Translations under genes and position numbers: made by a program | NCBI GenBank assembly: GCA_038501785.1 | Contig: JBAMJR010000047.1 | Span: forward strand, 5,601,001 to 5,665,000 | Direction: 5' to 3' | DNA: 64,000 nt | From: Myoxocephalus aenaeus | Lineage: Eukaryota; Chordata; Actinopteri; Perciformes; Cottidae | In this document: positions 11,641-23,129 of the stretch, piece after piece | Numbering within the stretch: position 1 is the first letter of the stretch | How the letters are laid out: each line of letters starts with the position of its first letter | Notes under the pieces: generated by a model | What the model was told of the DNA's origin: nothing | The model's database searches: none | The model's input: only the letters and a program-made list of their open reading frames with translations

Positions 11641-14058
11641 TCTTCTTTCAGGTTTTATACAAAACTCCCTCGTCAAAAGAGTCCTTATGGCAAATGAAAG
11701 AGTCTGAATTTATAAACTCCAGAGAGTGCCCCTTTATTGCTGAAATGCGCACACTAATGTTGATACAATATGTACAGCTAATGAAGAGCCGTCTTAGGTA
11801 TTTAACTAGCACTCTGTGATTGTGACTCACTCATTTAATCAACCCCTCATGTACAAATATTGTTATCCAGTCTGTAAATAAGGTAAGCAAGCAAATTGTA
11901 CGGCACATGTCTGCAGATCACACACACACACACACACACACTAAATGAATAACGTATTGTGAGAGCTTTAGTATGTTGTAATATATTTGGCAGGACCAGT
12001 AATTATAAAACTAGGCCATATTGCAATGGGAGATAATTAACGTTAGCTCGTCCCTGGGAGGTTTTTGTGGAGTGGGGGGAGGCTTTGACACAGCCTATTC
12101 AATTATGTCCTTCCCTGTGGGTCCGGAAACCCAGAATATAGAATATCTAAATTAGGCACATGACAAATCTCTCACCGAGTCAGATGGAGCAGGTCACGGA
12201 TGGCAAGGTGGCCAGAAACTCGTGTGAGCAAATCGTGTTCACAGTTGGGTGTAGGTAGATACTGAGTAATTACAAAGTTGTTGAGTAGTCGTGGAATGAT
12301 AAGGTGAGAAAAGCACCCACCTACTATTTTAAGACCTTTGTGCTTTAATAAAAGAGTGAAATCTCTTAGTTTCCATGTTTGTTATTTTACCTTTAATAAA
12401 CCTGTGTTATCCTTCCTAACGATTTGCAAGGCTGGGAAGCATTCATTTTATGTCTCTAATGTGCTCAGGTTTATATTACTGGAGACATGACAAAATAGGA
12501 AGAAAAAGGGCACCAGTGTGGACCAGATCAATTAATGAGATGCTGGAAAATCCTCAAAATTACCTATTGATTTTTGTGCCGCGTGTGTGGAGCTGATTGC
12601 ATTGGAAATTCCTACAATGTCATGATTATAAGTTTGCTTGATGCAATTTTGGAATGGCCTCCCAAATGGCACTCATGAGTTGATGGGATTTAATAAGGCT
12701 GCAATTATAGACAAGACGCTAGCTGTGGTACTTACACCTGCGATGACGGCGCTATAAAAATAATGGCTGCAATTGGTTTCTAGACGGATGGTACATAAGG
12801 CGCAGTCTTGTGCAAAGAAAGGAAAAAAAGATTGCGCTTGCATGAAAAGAGAAAGTTCATGAGGACGGTGCTTGGATTGATTGAAACCCCATTACATCCA
12901 CTAGCCATTACCCACTTATGAAAGTCAGTAAACATGCATCATTGTTATTACATGCCTCGTGAAAAAGTCAATTTAGATTTCCCCCGGTGTATTAAACAAT
13001 ATGTATCAATCGAAATCTGGCAAGCACAGCTTAGGCGTGCTTAAAATTCAACTGGTACAAGCTGCAAGGGATCAGCTACAAAATATGTCCTCCCCTGTAC
13101 TGTATCTAGCACATCATGGACAAAGAAATAGGCCACTTGTATCAACACGGGAATTCAAGACATCACATTTGACCCTCTATGCGTAGCCCTTTCAACACCT
13201 GCACATTGGATATCCAGCTAAAAATAGCATCCATGCCACCGGAGAATGAGAGAGCTTCTACTTTCGGCGATTACAGGCGACCACGCATAACAGTGGCAGC
13301 AAAGTAGGTTGAAGTAAATTTGGTTTAAAAGCATCGTTATATGTTATACTTAGTGTTAAAATGGTTTGTTGATGACTGAGTACAACACTCTAAACTCCAC
13401 ACTGTCACGATGATGTTCCACAATCATGAATGCTTCATGGGGGTAACGGTGAAACCGCTAATTCGTTGGTTTCATTCAGCCATGAATGCACTTTTAAGAA
13501 CGTTGTGAGGCTCTTCACTTCATCCCTGAAGATCCAGCTAAATAACTAAAAAGGACAGAGTTTGGATTAATTAAGAAAAAGTCAAGTGCCTTTTTCATCT
13601 CGGCTGATTAAGATAATTGTTCAAGATGTGACAGAATGCTTATACTTGACGCGAGACTCTCACTGTGACGCAAAATGTTCTGTATCGCAAATTGAATGCA
13701 AAGTTGTCTGGGCTCGCAATTGCTTGTTTGTCACAATTTCATCCCACGAGTTAAACTGTCAGCTCCAAACAAGAAATAATGCACCACGTCGCCCGGATAT
13801 ACTGCAGAGTCCTGGCGGATGTCGCAGCCACTTCTTTCTATTGTTTGGGGAATAATTTCCAGCTCCTCTCAGATCCGACAATGCATATTACGAGTTCAAC
13901 TTTTGTCCCCGCCGGCTAATGATGTGGCAGCAGATGATCATTCAAAGACGCAGAAAGCGACACATCTTCGGAGATAAAGCTGAATGATGTTCCCTATGAT
14001 CTCATCTCGCCCGGCTGAATTTGAACGGTTTCAGACAGCCATCCAGTCTTAAAGGTGT
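11641..14058. other. Intergenic, enhancer-like unique sequence, no gene
   Basis: The only repeat seen is (CA)11 at 11919-11940. The segment about 12480-12830 is free of recognisable repeats and rich in ATTA/TAAT homeodomain cores and in long unbroken low-complexity-free sequence, a look typical of conserved non-coding DNA. Conservation cannot be tested here. Confidence 0.4.
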
Positions 14059-14080
14059 GGGGGGGGGGGGGGGGGGGGGG
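14059..14080 (+). repeat. Homopolymer of 22 G
   Basis: An uninterrupted run of 22 G. Such tracts can form G-quadruplex-like structures and are prone to length errors in sequencing, so the exact count is uncertain. Confidence 0.9.
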
Positions 14081-16221
14081 TGCAGGAGTCTGGCCATTAA
14101 ACATATGGCTGAATACCTTTACTTTGTATTCAGGGGAAGCCAGCATAAAAAGCAAGCCCAGAATTGCTACCAAAGTTATGACTGTGGCATATTTTTGTGG
14201 AGCGTGACTGTTTTATTTAGGGCCATTCGTCTTGTTACTTAAAAAACATTATTTATGCCATCCCCCATCTTAAGTTAATCTCCTAAAGGGTTAGATTTAT
14301 ACCCATAGAGGGCAACCATTATCCACGTGTGAATTAAGCAGAATGGCAAATGGTGTATTTCATCTGTTTGACATTAAGCACTCAGCACATTTCTCAGGCT
14401 CTGGATATGAAGCAGCCATATGTTGAAGAAATAGCTAATGTATTCTGCTTGGGTAGGTAAACCTTATTCCGAACACCACCTGAGCTCAGACAGTTGTGTT
14501 TGTTTATCCTTGAAGTGACAATTAAAACCTAAAGCATAAGGTGCAAGTCCACGTCTGGGGATAGCAATTTTATCCTCCACTGCCAATGAAGAGAAGGTGA
14601 ACCGTGTCGACTCCGTGGCATCACCCTGGGTGATTTTCCACAGATAAAGGCACATTTTCTGGTTCAGAACTCGATGATATGAAGCTTATTTCAGTGCAAA
14701 GCTCAGAGCGGCATTGTGTGATTCGACAGATCTGCTCTTCTATTCATCACCAACAGGGCAGCTTGCAGTTTTTATCTCTTGACATCAGCCAGACGGAGTG
14801 TCAGTCCTCTGCCGAGGACCCGACTGAACTCCCCTGTAATATCTCACTTCTTTTTTTAGAGTGTGTGTGTATATTTTCCCGGGGTCAGACGGCCACTGGG
14901 AAGAAAGAAGAAAAAAAAAATGCCACTCATGCAATCAAGAAGTTATGCTCCTTCTCTATGTCTGCTCTTCTTTGGATTGCAACTCGCAAATCCTTTGCTT
15001 GTCAGTGCTAGCAACAGCTTACCAACCCTTCATGCCGCTTCAAAAGCGACTAGCTTTTTGAAGTTGCCGCACGGTGGTATTCCGGAGCCGAGGAGTTCAT
15101 CCAGCAGTAGCAAACTGTCACATCTGCGGCGCAAGGGCGTTTGATTAAGCTAATGTCATTGATTGTGACAACACACGGAGAAGTTCAGAGGGAATAAAAG
15201 GGTTGAGTAAAATATAGTGAGCGCTACTCATGAGGTGTGTCAACGCACTGCTTTTGATTCTTGCTGCTCCTCGGTCTTTTAAGGCCCCCCGATGTGCTTT
15301 ATTTGAATTGTTTTGCCACAATCAGAGAGTCGAAAAATGAGGGAGATGGCAGAGAATACGCTGCCGGTCGAGCTAACTAACGAGGAAAAAAGGGCAACAA
15401 GAACGGTCAAACTTTTGCTTGCACTTGGGTCAGAAAACAGAGCGGGGGGGTGGTGGGGGATAAGAACGCCGCCCTTTTAATTCCCGCCTTGCCCTGGTCC
15501 TCTAAACCCCCATGCGGTACAAATCAGACGGATGGAAAATGAATGAACTGGGTGACAGAAAACACGTGGGCCGGCATGCAGGCCCCGGCCATCTCTGAGC
15601 TGGCTGTTCTCTGCGAGAGGAAGGAGGAGGAGGAGGAGGAGGAGGAGGAGGAGGAGGGCGAGCGACCGTGGCTGCCTCCCCTCCTGTGACAGCTCTCCTG
15701 TGAGCCATATTCTGCTCTGCTTCGGGCACGGTGACACACACATTTTTAGCGCTCGCACGCTCGCTCTGCATCTCTTTTTGGTCTGCACGGATACGCTCAC
15801 ACGCGGCGGAGTGATGGGCGACGGCCACAGCTCAGGGCCCCAGCAGGAGTCACAGAGGCGGGCGGCCAAGTCGTAGCCTCCACTCGGTTCCAGCAGTATG
15901 CTGTAGATAATAAATAAGACTGGCTGAGTGATATGAGCAAATCAGTACATGGTGTTCATGTCAGCGCCTCACGGCCGAGGATCAGTAATCAGCCTATGAT
16001 CGAAATAACCACAAATGTAGGGTCTCCATATATTCTTCACATGCACATAAATAGAATGCATGCACACACATACAACCCACCACTTACATACATTTGAATA
16101 TGCAGCCTCTCCATGTATTCATACACACTGCATGTGTAAATTGAGTGTGGAATCACGTTTAAAGAAACACACAGACAATTTGACTTGGCTCCTTTGTTAT
16201 TGACGTTTCATCTCCCTGTAT
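14081..16221. other. Intergenic, no gene; contains an AGG repeat
   Basis: Includes (AGG)12 at 15622-15657. The 130- and 108-codon minus-strand frames across it read the repeat as poly-Leu or poly-Pro and are artefacts. The stretch 15240-15880 is more CpG-rich than its surroundings but shows no promoter or splice signals that I could support. Confidence 0.5.
15622..15657. repeat. (AGG)12 trinucleotide repeat
   Basis: A pure 36-base run of AGG. It produces false long reading frames on the opposite strand. Confidence 0.97.
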
Positions 16222-16260
16222 TGTCAAGGTGTTGGGTGGCTTCCTGTTTTATTTTGTAGT

Positions 16261-17150
16261 CAGTGGCCGTTTCTCAATCAGCGTTCTTCTCTGTACTTGT
16301 GTTCTCGTGGACTCGTGAAACGTCATCAGTCGCGGCCCAAGTACTGTTCCAATTCAAAAGTCCGCTTCTCGCCAAGCACGGTGAAAATGCCCGGATGTGA
16401 CTTGATCCTCCCATTTTACCGGGGATGCATCAGAGCAGACTTGAGCGTACTTGAGAGAGCCAATATCCCAGAATGCATTTCGGACCAGCAAACGGGGAAC
16501 AATGGCGGATGAGAATACTCACAACTGAAAGTTGACATTCTATAAATACTACCGTTGTTGAGTCACAAAATGTAATTTTAGGATGTTTTCAGGCGAGAAG
16601 TTATTTGTTTAAGGATCAAATCTGTGGTCGGTTTGTCCAGACTCATCTTATTTAAAAAGATACGCCGACGGGTTGAGGTCCTGCTGAGGGACCGTGAGCC
16701 CCGTCATCACCGGGCCGTCAGCGCTGTGCTGTCCGCCGACAGCAGCTTGATCTCGGCTGGACTTTTTGAAATGATCCGCTGGCTCCGATGTCTCCGTATC
16801 AATTAAACAAGAGATATAAATCGACTTTGAGGATCTAACGAGCAATCTTTATTATTTATTCAGTCACATTAAATCAGTTTGACTGAGGGAAAGGTTACGA
16901 TTTATAACTTAAGATTTTAATTTAACTTTTACTTTGAACTACAGTCTTATTACTTTTGACCAAATTGTTTGCAATTATATGTGTATCTATATAAATATAT
17001 AAGTATGTATATAAACTTTATAAACATATTATATATACAATTCTGTATCTATATAAGTATATAAAATACATATTTATAAACACAATATATATACATATAA
17101 TATATATTTATAAACACAATAATATATATGTACATACAATGATATGTGTA

Positions 17151-17223
<73 letters not shown>

Positions 17224-17234
17224 GCACACAATAA

Positions 17235-17293
<59 letters not shown>

Positions 17294-17550
17294 ATGTGTA
17301 TGTCTGTGAAACCAGTGCAAAAAAAGCAGGGTTGTCATATTTTGTTTGACAAAAATACTTTACAGTGAAGAATCAGAGTAACTCATGACAACGACAGCTG
17401 AGGTGGTGACGTCATCAAGTCAGCTGCTGTTCCAATTGCAGAAAGACCGTCCTGTGTCCTCCCGTCCTTGAGAGTCTGGACTCCCAAGTCCAAACTCCAA
17501 AAGTTCACAAGTCTGGACTTAGCGTACTTGGTATTGAGAAACGGCCAGTG
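16261..17550. mobile_element. Non-autonomous DNA transposon with 18-bp terminal inverted repeats
   Basis: The left end is CAGTGGCCGTTTCTCAAT (16261-16278). The right end, read inward, is CACTGGCCGTTTCTCAAT, differing at one position. Subterminal motifs TGTTCCAATT and the TGATGACGT/ACGTCATCA pair also occur near both ends. No transposase is seen. A large TA microsatellite fills the right half. No 8-bp target duplication could be confirmed, so the superfamily is left open. A remnant with frames on both strands at 16624-16845 is unrecognised. Confidence 0.7.
17157..17289. repeat. Two long TA microsatellite blocks
   Basis: A (TA)n of 63 bases (17157-17219) and one of 51 bases (17239-17289) are separated by a short ATAAATAAAT spacer. 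They follow a further 180 bases of impure TA/TG sequence. The flanking Tyr-Ile frames are artefacts. Confidence 0.95.
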
Positions 17551-18004
17551 TCTCTTGTGTCCTATCTATCCCCGCACTTCCTGCCCCTTGTCTGTCTTGT
17601 CACTGATTGTGTATTCCTGTCACCTGGCCTTGTTTCAGGCTCCTCCCTCCTCGTGTGCCTTTCCCCTGTGTAATTGTGAAGCCTCGCCCTCATTGTTTTC
17701 ACCTGTGCCTCGTTGCCTGTCTTCCCCTGTGTATTTAGTCGGTGTCTGTTGCAGGATTGTCTTTCTCTAGTCCGTGTTGCACCCCTGCGTGTCGTCACCG
17801 TCAGTAAGTGTTTCTAGTGTTGCTTTTTTTGTCTTTGTACACCCGGATGTATGCATCGCCTTCCAGCGTTAGTGTCTAGAATACGTTTTGTTTCCCTTGT
17901 GTTGTTGCTTTTGTAAATTAAAAAACGTTTTGGATTTTACCTTATCTGGACTCCTGTCGTCTCCTCCTGCAGTTGAGTTGTTGCTGTTCTCGCGTGACAC
18001 GTAT

Positions 18005-21000
18005 CCCAGATGTGTTTCGCCGAACTTGTGGCTCTTAATATGTGTTGCGTTGAGAATTTCTGCATCATGCTAATGGACGTGGTCACGGGACACCGACGAG
18101 GTCTCCTGAGTGAAAGTCTTTTGTCTTCCTGACCCGTCCCCTACGTGGACTTCCTCCTTAGCAACCCCCATGATGAATACATCCGTTCAAGGTCACTGCC
18201 TAAAATTAATAAAATAATCACAAATACGGGTCTTGAGAAGCTGTTGCACAGGCAAGCTAAGCGGCCATAATGCATCTATGTACAAAACAATTTTAGGTTT
18301 CGCAGTGACTAGCTTGTATGTTAGTAGGTGTTTCAGTAGTGGTAGTACTGTACACTTAAGTTGTTGTACTTGACTAAAGCACCACCATTTTAAACTTCAA
18401 CTGACTAGATTTGTCTGACAGTTTTAGTTACGTTTCAGTTAACCATTTGTTATATCCTTGCTCTCTGGTGAAACCATGTACGTTTTCTAAGTTCTAGTAA
18501 ACTGTACTTGTCAAGAGAAATAAACCATTAAAATAAATAGAAACTCTTAGACGAGCTGGAATATGCAAAACAAACAAGTGATTTGCGGTTCTCGCATGAC
18601 GGCTACGAACGCGACGAAAAACTGCTGTCGACTAACCTCCCCGACAAAGTTTCAAACTTGTCAAATGCGCCGCAATTCTTCCACCAACGCTGCGTTCCAA
18701 AAAATTGTCTTAAATCATGATTTTTCAGCCCGGTGTTTAAATACATCTGTCAGGTTACACCCTAAGCTGAACAGCGGCGCGTTTTAAATTCTGCTCTTTT
18801 AATCCGTGTTGATGCGTGATGTTGTGCTGCTGCTGATGTCGGGGCAGGTCAGCCGCTCATTGAGTGGTAATGAACGCAGGTGTGCATCATTAGCTCCTGT
18901 AAGCGGTGAGTGACTGAGCACTGTCAGGTTTTGGACGGGAAGAGCTCTGCAGTTGGCGGCGTGCACTGGTAGAGAATGTTGAATTATGGGTTTGTTAGTT
19001 ATTGTTTTTTTCTTTTTCTTCTCTCCACATGATTTGTATCTGTGTGCCTCACCCTGTGGTAGCCTGAGCAGATGGCGGGTTCCAGTCAGCTGCAGCTGAG
19101 AAGGTAATCAGTCACTGATCAGTAGCAGGAGAGTTGATAACGCTGGCGGGTGAACGTGACCACCCAGTCGTGTTGCATCAGGACGCCGCACGTGGCAGCC
19201 ACATGTTTTTACCAACCAGGGCAGGTCTGTGACTCTTTCCGCCGACGGCACACAATTGGAAGGAGATCAAATGTTAGTCTAATGTGTTCAAGGCTGTTCA
19301 GGAGGCACTTTGTGTATTCAAACATTTTCATTTATTGGCACCTGAGTGCAGTGAAGAGTCCGTATCTGAGAGCTAAATGCGTCAGTGTACAGTGTTGTGA
19401 ATTCCTGTTATTTCTTCTCTGGAACCATTTTTATGATTTTTTTTTTTTTTTGCGAGCAAAGGGGAATATATTTGTGCATATATATATATATAAAAAAAAA
19501 AAGGTCTTATCTAGTTGCAATGTCAACATGAAGCGACTCCGCAGTGGAGTGTGTTTGCCTCCTGTCCATAATTTCAGGGCTTGAATCCCTCTTAGATCCA
19601 CGTTCAGTGATAACACTTCAAAGCTCTACATATATTTTTAATGGGAATATCAAATTCTGTGTAAATGCGTTCTTATTTGAGTTTTCAGAAAGTATTCATG
19701 AGAGCCAACTACTTTTTGCCACTGTGTGAAAATGGTGAAACCCAGTCCAGATTGACCAGTCCAACCAAACTCAACATAAAGCCAACAACAGGGTAATAGA
19801 AAAGGCTGACCCTTGCTGGAATCGAAATGACCCGCACACCAGATGTGTCGGAGCAATACCTAATACTCTATTTTTACAGTTAAGGTGGCCCTCGGCTCAG
19901 CCCCTTTGTTCAAGTGAAAAGAGGCGTGTGGGAAGAAGCAATGCAGGGCTTCTTTTTCAACTACAGCTCTGGCTGAGATGTGGAAAAAACTGAAAAGAAA
20001 AAGATATTCGTGTGGAAATGTTTCTCAGTACAAAGGAAGCATTTTAGTGATGAATGTAAATAAAGTTGAGTTTGTTTACGGTGAAGCCTCCACGGGGCAT
20101 GTTTAACAGTGCTATCTCACGCTGCCAATTCATTTTAGTGTTTTAATCTTCAGACGTTTTAATCAGCCATAATTAATCTGCTCTGCTTTACGAGGTTTAC
20201 GTCTACCACCATCACCCCGAGTCTAAATGAGTCCAACACATGCAATTTGTGGTGATTTTATTATAAGGTTTCCATCAGGGTTAGAGTTTAGCTCTGTGTG
20301 TTGGTTGTTATTTCTAAAATAAAAGCGAATGGATGAGTTATCGAAATAAATAATGTTTCATCTGCAACAGTAGTCTCTTAACTAATAGAAAACCAACCTA
20401 TTTTTAGGCCTCTGCTTGAAAATTGCATACCCAAACTAAAAAGGATGCATCTCTGCAACCACTAGGGCTATTTGAATAATGTTGGTGTTATTATAAAAGG
20501 TTACACATGTGTACATATGTCTATATGTTACTGGTTAAGATTAAATGACGATGACACACAGAAAAAATTAAAAGGTTTCAAGTCCGCCTAGGGGAAAAAA
20601 AAGCACTTTCAGGGTGATTATTTCTTTGAAATGATGCAGCTGTAAGGTCCAACTCTAACCCAAATCACAGCACAATATGTGAACATTCTCTCTGCAAAGG
20701 TTGACTTTGATGAAGTGAAGCAGAACAAAGTTAGAGGGTTTAGTACAGAGCAAATTCAGGCGAGGACTCCACAATTTGCGTTGGAGCACATTTGCGCACA
20801 TCTGTGACATTTGAATACCAAACCATATATTTCACTTGTATGTTACTTATGGTGTTCAATACAGCAGTTTGGAGCTTTTTTTTTTTTTCATAAAACAACC
20901 TATGATTTACAGTTGTATATAGCAATCACTCAGTCTTCCCCACCTACGGGGCGATTGGTTTTTATAAGCTAAGTACATACAGTACAGGAGAAAACATAAC

Positions 21001-21269
21001 GCACAGTTCATGGACCTAATATTATTGTATTGATTGTGACAATATGTGTGCAGTTTTTATGAGCTTCATGAAAGAGCATGTGATCACCATTGTGGCTGCA
21101 TGTAGCTGTTGCCATGTGTGATATTGCTCGGTGTGATTGGCTCGACCTTCCCAAAGTTGAAAGAAAGGAAAATCTGCTTTGGAGGAAATAGAATACATTT
21201 ATTTTGCGACTAACAATCCTTTGCACAAGCAATATTGGCTATATGTGTGTTATTAATAACCTCAATTGT
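18005..21269. other. Intergenic, no gene seen
   Basis: Contains T-runs (19438-19451) and a TA/A-run (19480-19502). Around 19545-19600 and 19735-19860 there are tRNA-like fragments such as CTTGAATCCCTC and, on the minus strand, TTTCGATTCCAGC, which might be remnants of tRNA-derived SINEs but are too decayed to call. The 144-codon frame at 19150-19584 crosses the T-run and resembles no known protein. Confidence 0.4.
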
Positions 21270-21610
21270 TTTTTTGGTCCAACTAATAGTAAAAATAGCG
21301 AAACGGGTAGTTTCCAAAACCTGCAGTTGACGGGTATGTCTTGTTTTGTCCGATCGGCTAACGAGAATTTAGCTTTTTATAGGTAATATAGTCCGTTGGT
21401 CCCAGAGACATTTTGTCCGACCAACGGTCCAAATCCCAAAGATAGTCAGAGTTCCATATCATAAAATACGAGGAAATCACAACACTAGAAGATTTTAAAA
21501 TTGGATATGCTGGTCCAAGAACTTTTTGGGGCCGTCATTTATCAATATAAGTGTCCATTACTTCCCCGTCCAGTTGACTGATCAGTAGAAGACAGTTTTT
21601 AGCTCAAATG
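21270..21610 (+). repeat. Decayed teleost dispersed repeat (CCAAATCCCAAAGATA family)
   Basis: Contains TTTTGTCCGACCAACGGTCC, CAAATCCCAAAGATAGTCAG, TTCCATATCATAAAATACGA, GAGGAAATCACAAC and, later, CATTTATCAATATAAGTGTC and GTTGACTGATCAGTAGAAG. This succession is that of an abundant fish repeat that normally ends in alternating ATTAATCGA-type sequence. Old copy; boundaries approximate. Confidence 0.5.
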
Positions 21611-22987
21611 CCTCAATTTTCAGCACAATGAAATGTTTTGATTAACTTTTATGGTTTTCTTGCATTCTCCATTTAAAAAAAAAAGGCCTTCACGCTAGGT
21701 TTATCAACACCATATATCACTTTTGATTGATGGCGTCCTTCAGTGAAGTAGCCAGATGTGTATATTGTGGGTAAGCTATGACAATGGATCCAATGGATGC
21801 TGACAAGTTGTCGTACTGACGGGGAACGTAGCTCTGGTTTGCTGTGGGAATGACTGAGTTTATCGTCCTTGCAGTGCATCTTTGGGACAAACTTAAGTGA
21901 AAGTTTCCCATAAATATAAGCCCCCTTTTAGAAGCAGCTAGCTAAATTGTGCTTGAAACAGCAACAGCCTCATTACATGTACAGTGACCACGGTACAGTA
22001 CATTTGTTCTGACAGGTGTTTTTATGATCTCAGTATCTTCTAAAGAAATAAGGGGGATACTGAAGAGGGGAAAGAAAGTTCTGCTTTCTATCACTGTATT
22101 CAATATCGGGTAGAAATAAGTGCCGCACTTAAAAACCTAAATAGCCGTGTGCACAGGAGCCACATTGCCTGAAGGTGGTTTGTAAAATAATATTTTGTAT
22201 TTAAAGGAATCACATGAGACTTAGTCTTTAGACTCATTGATCAGCGGCATATTTAAAGTTAACCCTGTTGGGAGCATTGTCTGGGGGACGCTTTGCCCTT
22301 TTAGAAACACTCATCACGGTCATTTGAGTGACTAGCTGTTCTGCCCCATTCATCAGGGCAGCCTCTTTGTCAGCATTTGTACTCCATGTCATCAGCTTGT
22401 TTGTCTTAGTCTCCTGTTTTGTGTGCATTCGTGATGAGTGGTGAATGCAGCAAGGCCCTTGCTCAAAGGTGTTTTTTTGTGTAAAGAATGGACTTATTCA
22501 TCAGCTTCTGCCTCAGGGTGTCTGCCTACCAGTTAATTAAATGAGAATAAGTGTGTCTTTGTCGTGGCAATTCATGAACCTGTTTTATCAATAGTCATCC
22601 TTTTAGATATAGGCTAGATCACTAGCATTTAGCAGGAGTGGGTGATTTAGCATATTGTGAGGCGTGTTCGTAAACTTTCATATTGAAATATCGATAAGAA
22701 AAGGAAGAAAAAAAAACTTCTTGAAGATCACTCTCGTTTTTTCTCTCGTGGACAAACATAGTGTTGTATATAGACAGAGGCATGTAGGATTTTACAAGAT
22801 ATAAAAATTACAATTCCACTCTTAAAAATGTCTTTTCTTGACTTTGCTCACCACAATCAATACTGTTTCTTTTTTTTTCCTCCTCCCTGATGCTTGTCGC
22901 TCCATTTTTTTCCAGAACCAAAATGGAGAACACACCCTCTTTTTCATTTACTCTCAACAACTATTACACAATGTTGTTGATATATAC

Positions 22988-22988
<1 letters not shown>
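21611..22988. other. Intergenic, no gene seen
   Basis: A/T-runs and unique-looking sequence. Short minus-strand frames at 21673-21911 and 22234-22428 have no recognisable similarity. Confidence 0.5.
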
Positions 22989-23032
<44 letters not shown>

Positions 23033-23129
23033 GTATATATGTATGTATATATATGTATATATGTATGTATATATGTATGTATATATGTATATATGTATAT
23101 ATGTATATGTGTATATATATGTATATATG
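22989..23129. repeat. Compound TG / TA / TATG microsatellite
   Basis: (TG)n then (TA)n then repeated TATATG and TATG blocks over 140 bases. The 114- and 120-codon frames across it are repeat artefacts. Confidence 0.95.

Larger units (their letters stand above)
16222..17999 (+). mobile_element. Solo LTR-like element, split by a DNA transposon
   Basis: The left piece (16222-16260) starts TGTCAAGG and reads CTTCCTGTTTTATTTTGTAG. The right piece (17551-17999) resumes with CTCTTGTGTCC and ends GCGTGACA. Rejoined in order, they give about 488 bases with the composition of a teleost Gypsy-type LTR: T/C-rich, many CTTCCTG/CCTGTC phrases, and a late TGGACTCCTGTCGTCTCCTC end. The termini TGTCA and TGACA are inverted. 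Flanking 5-mers are TGTAT (16217-16221) and CGTAT (18000-18004), a one-mismatch target duplication. No internal retrotransposon genes are present. Confidence 0.5.

Noticed and set aside
15477..15869. 130- and 108-codon minus-strand frames
   Set aside because: They read an AGG repeat as poly-Leu or poly-Pro and match no family.
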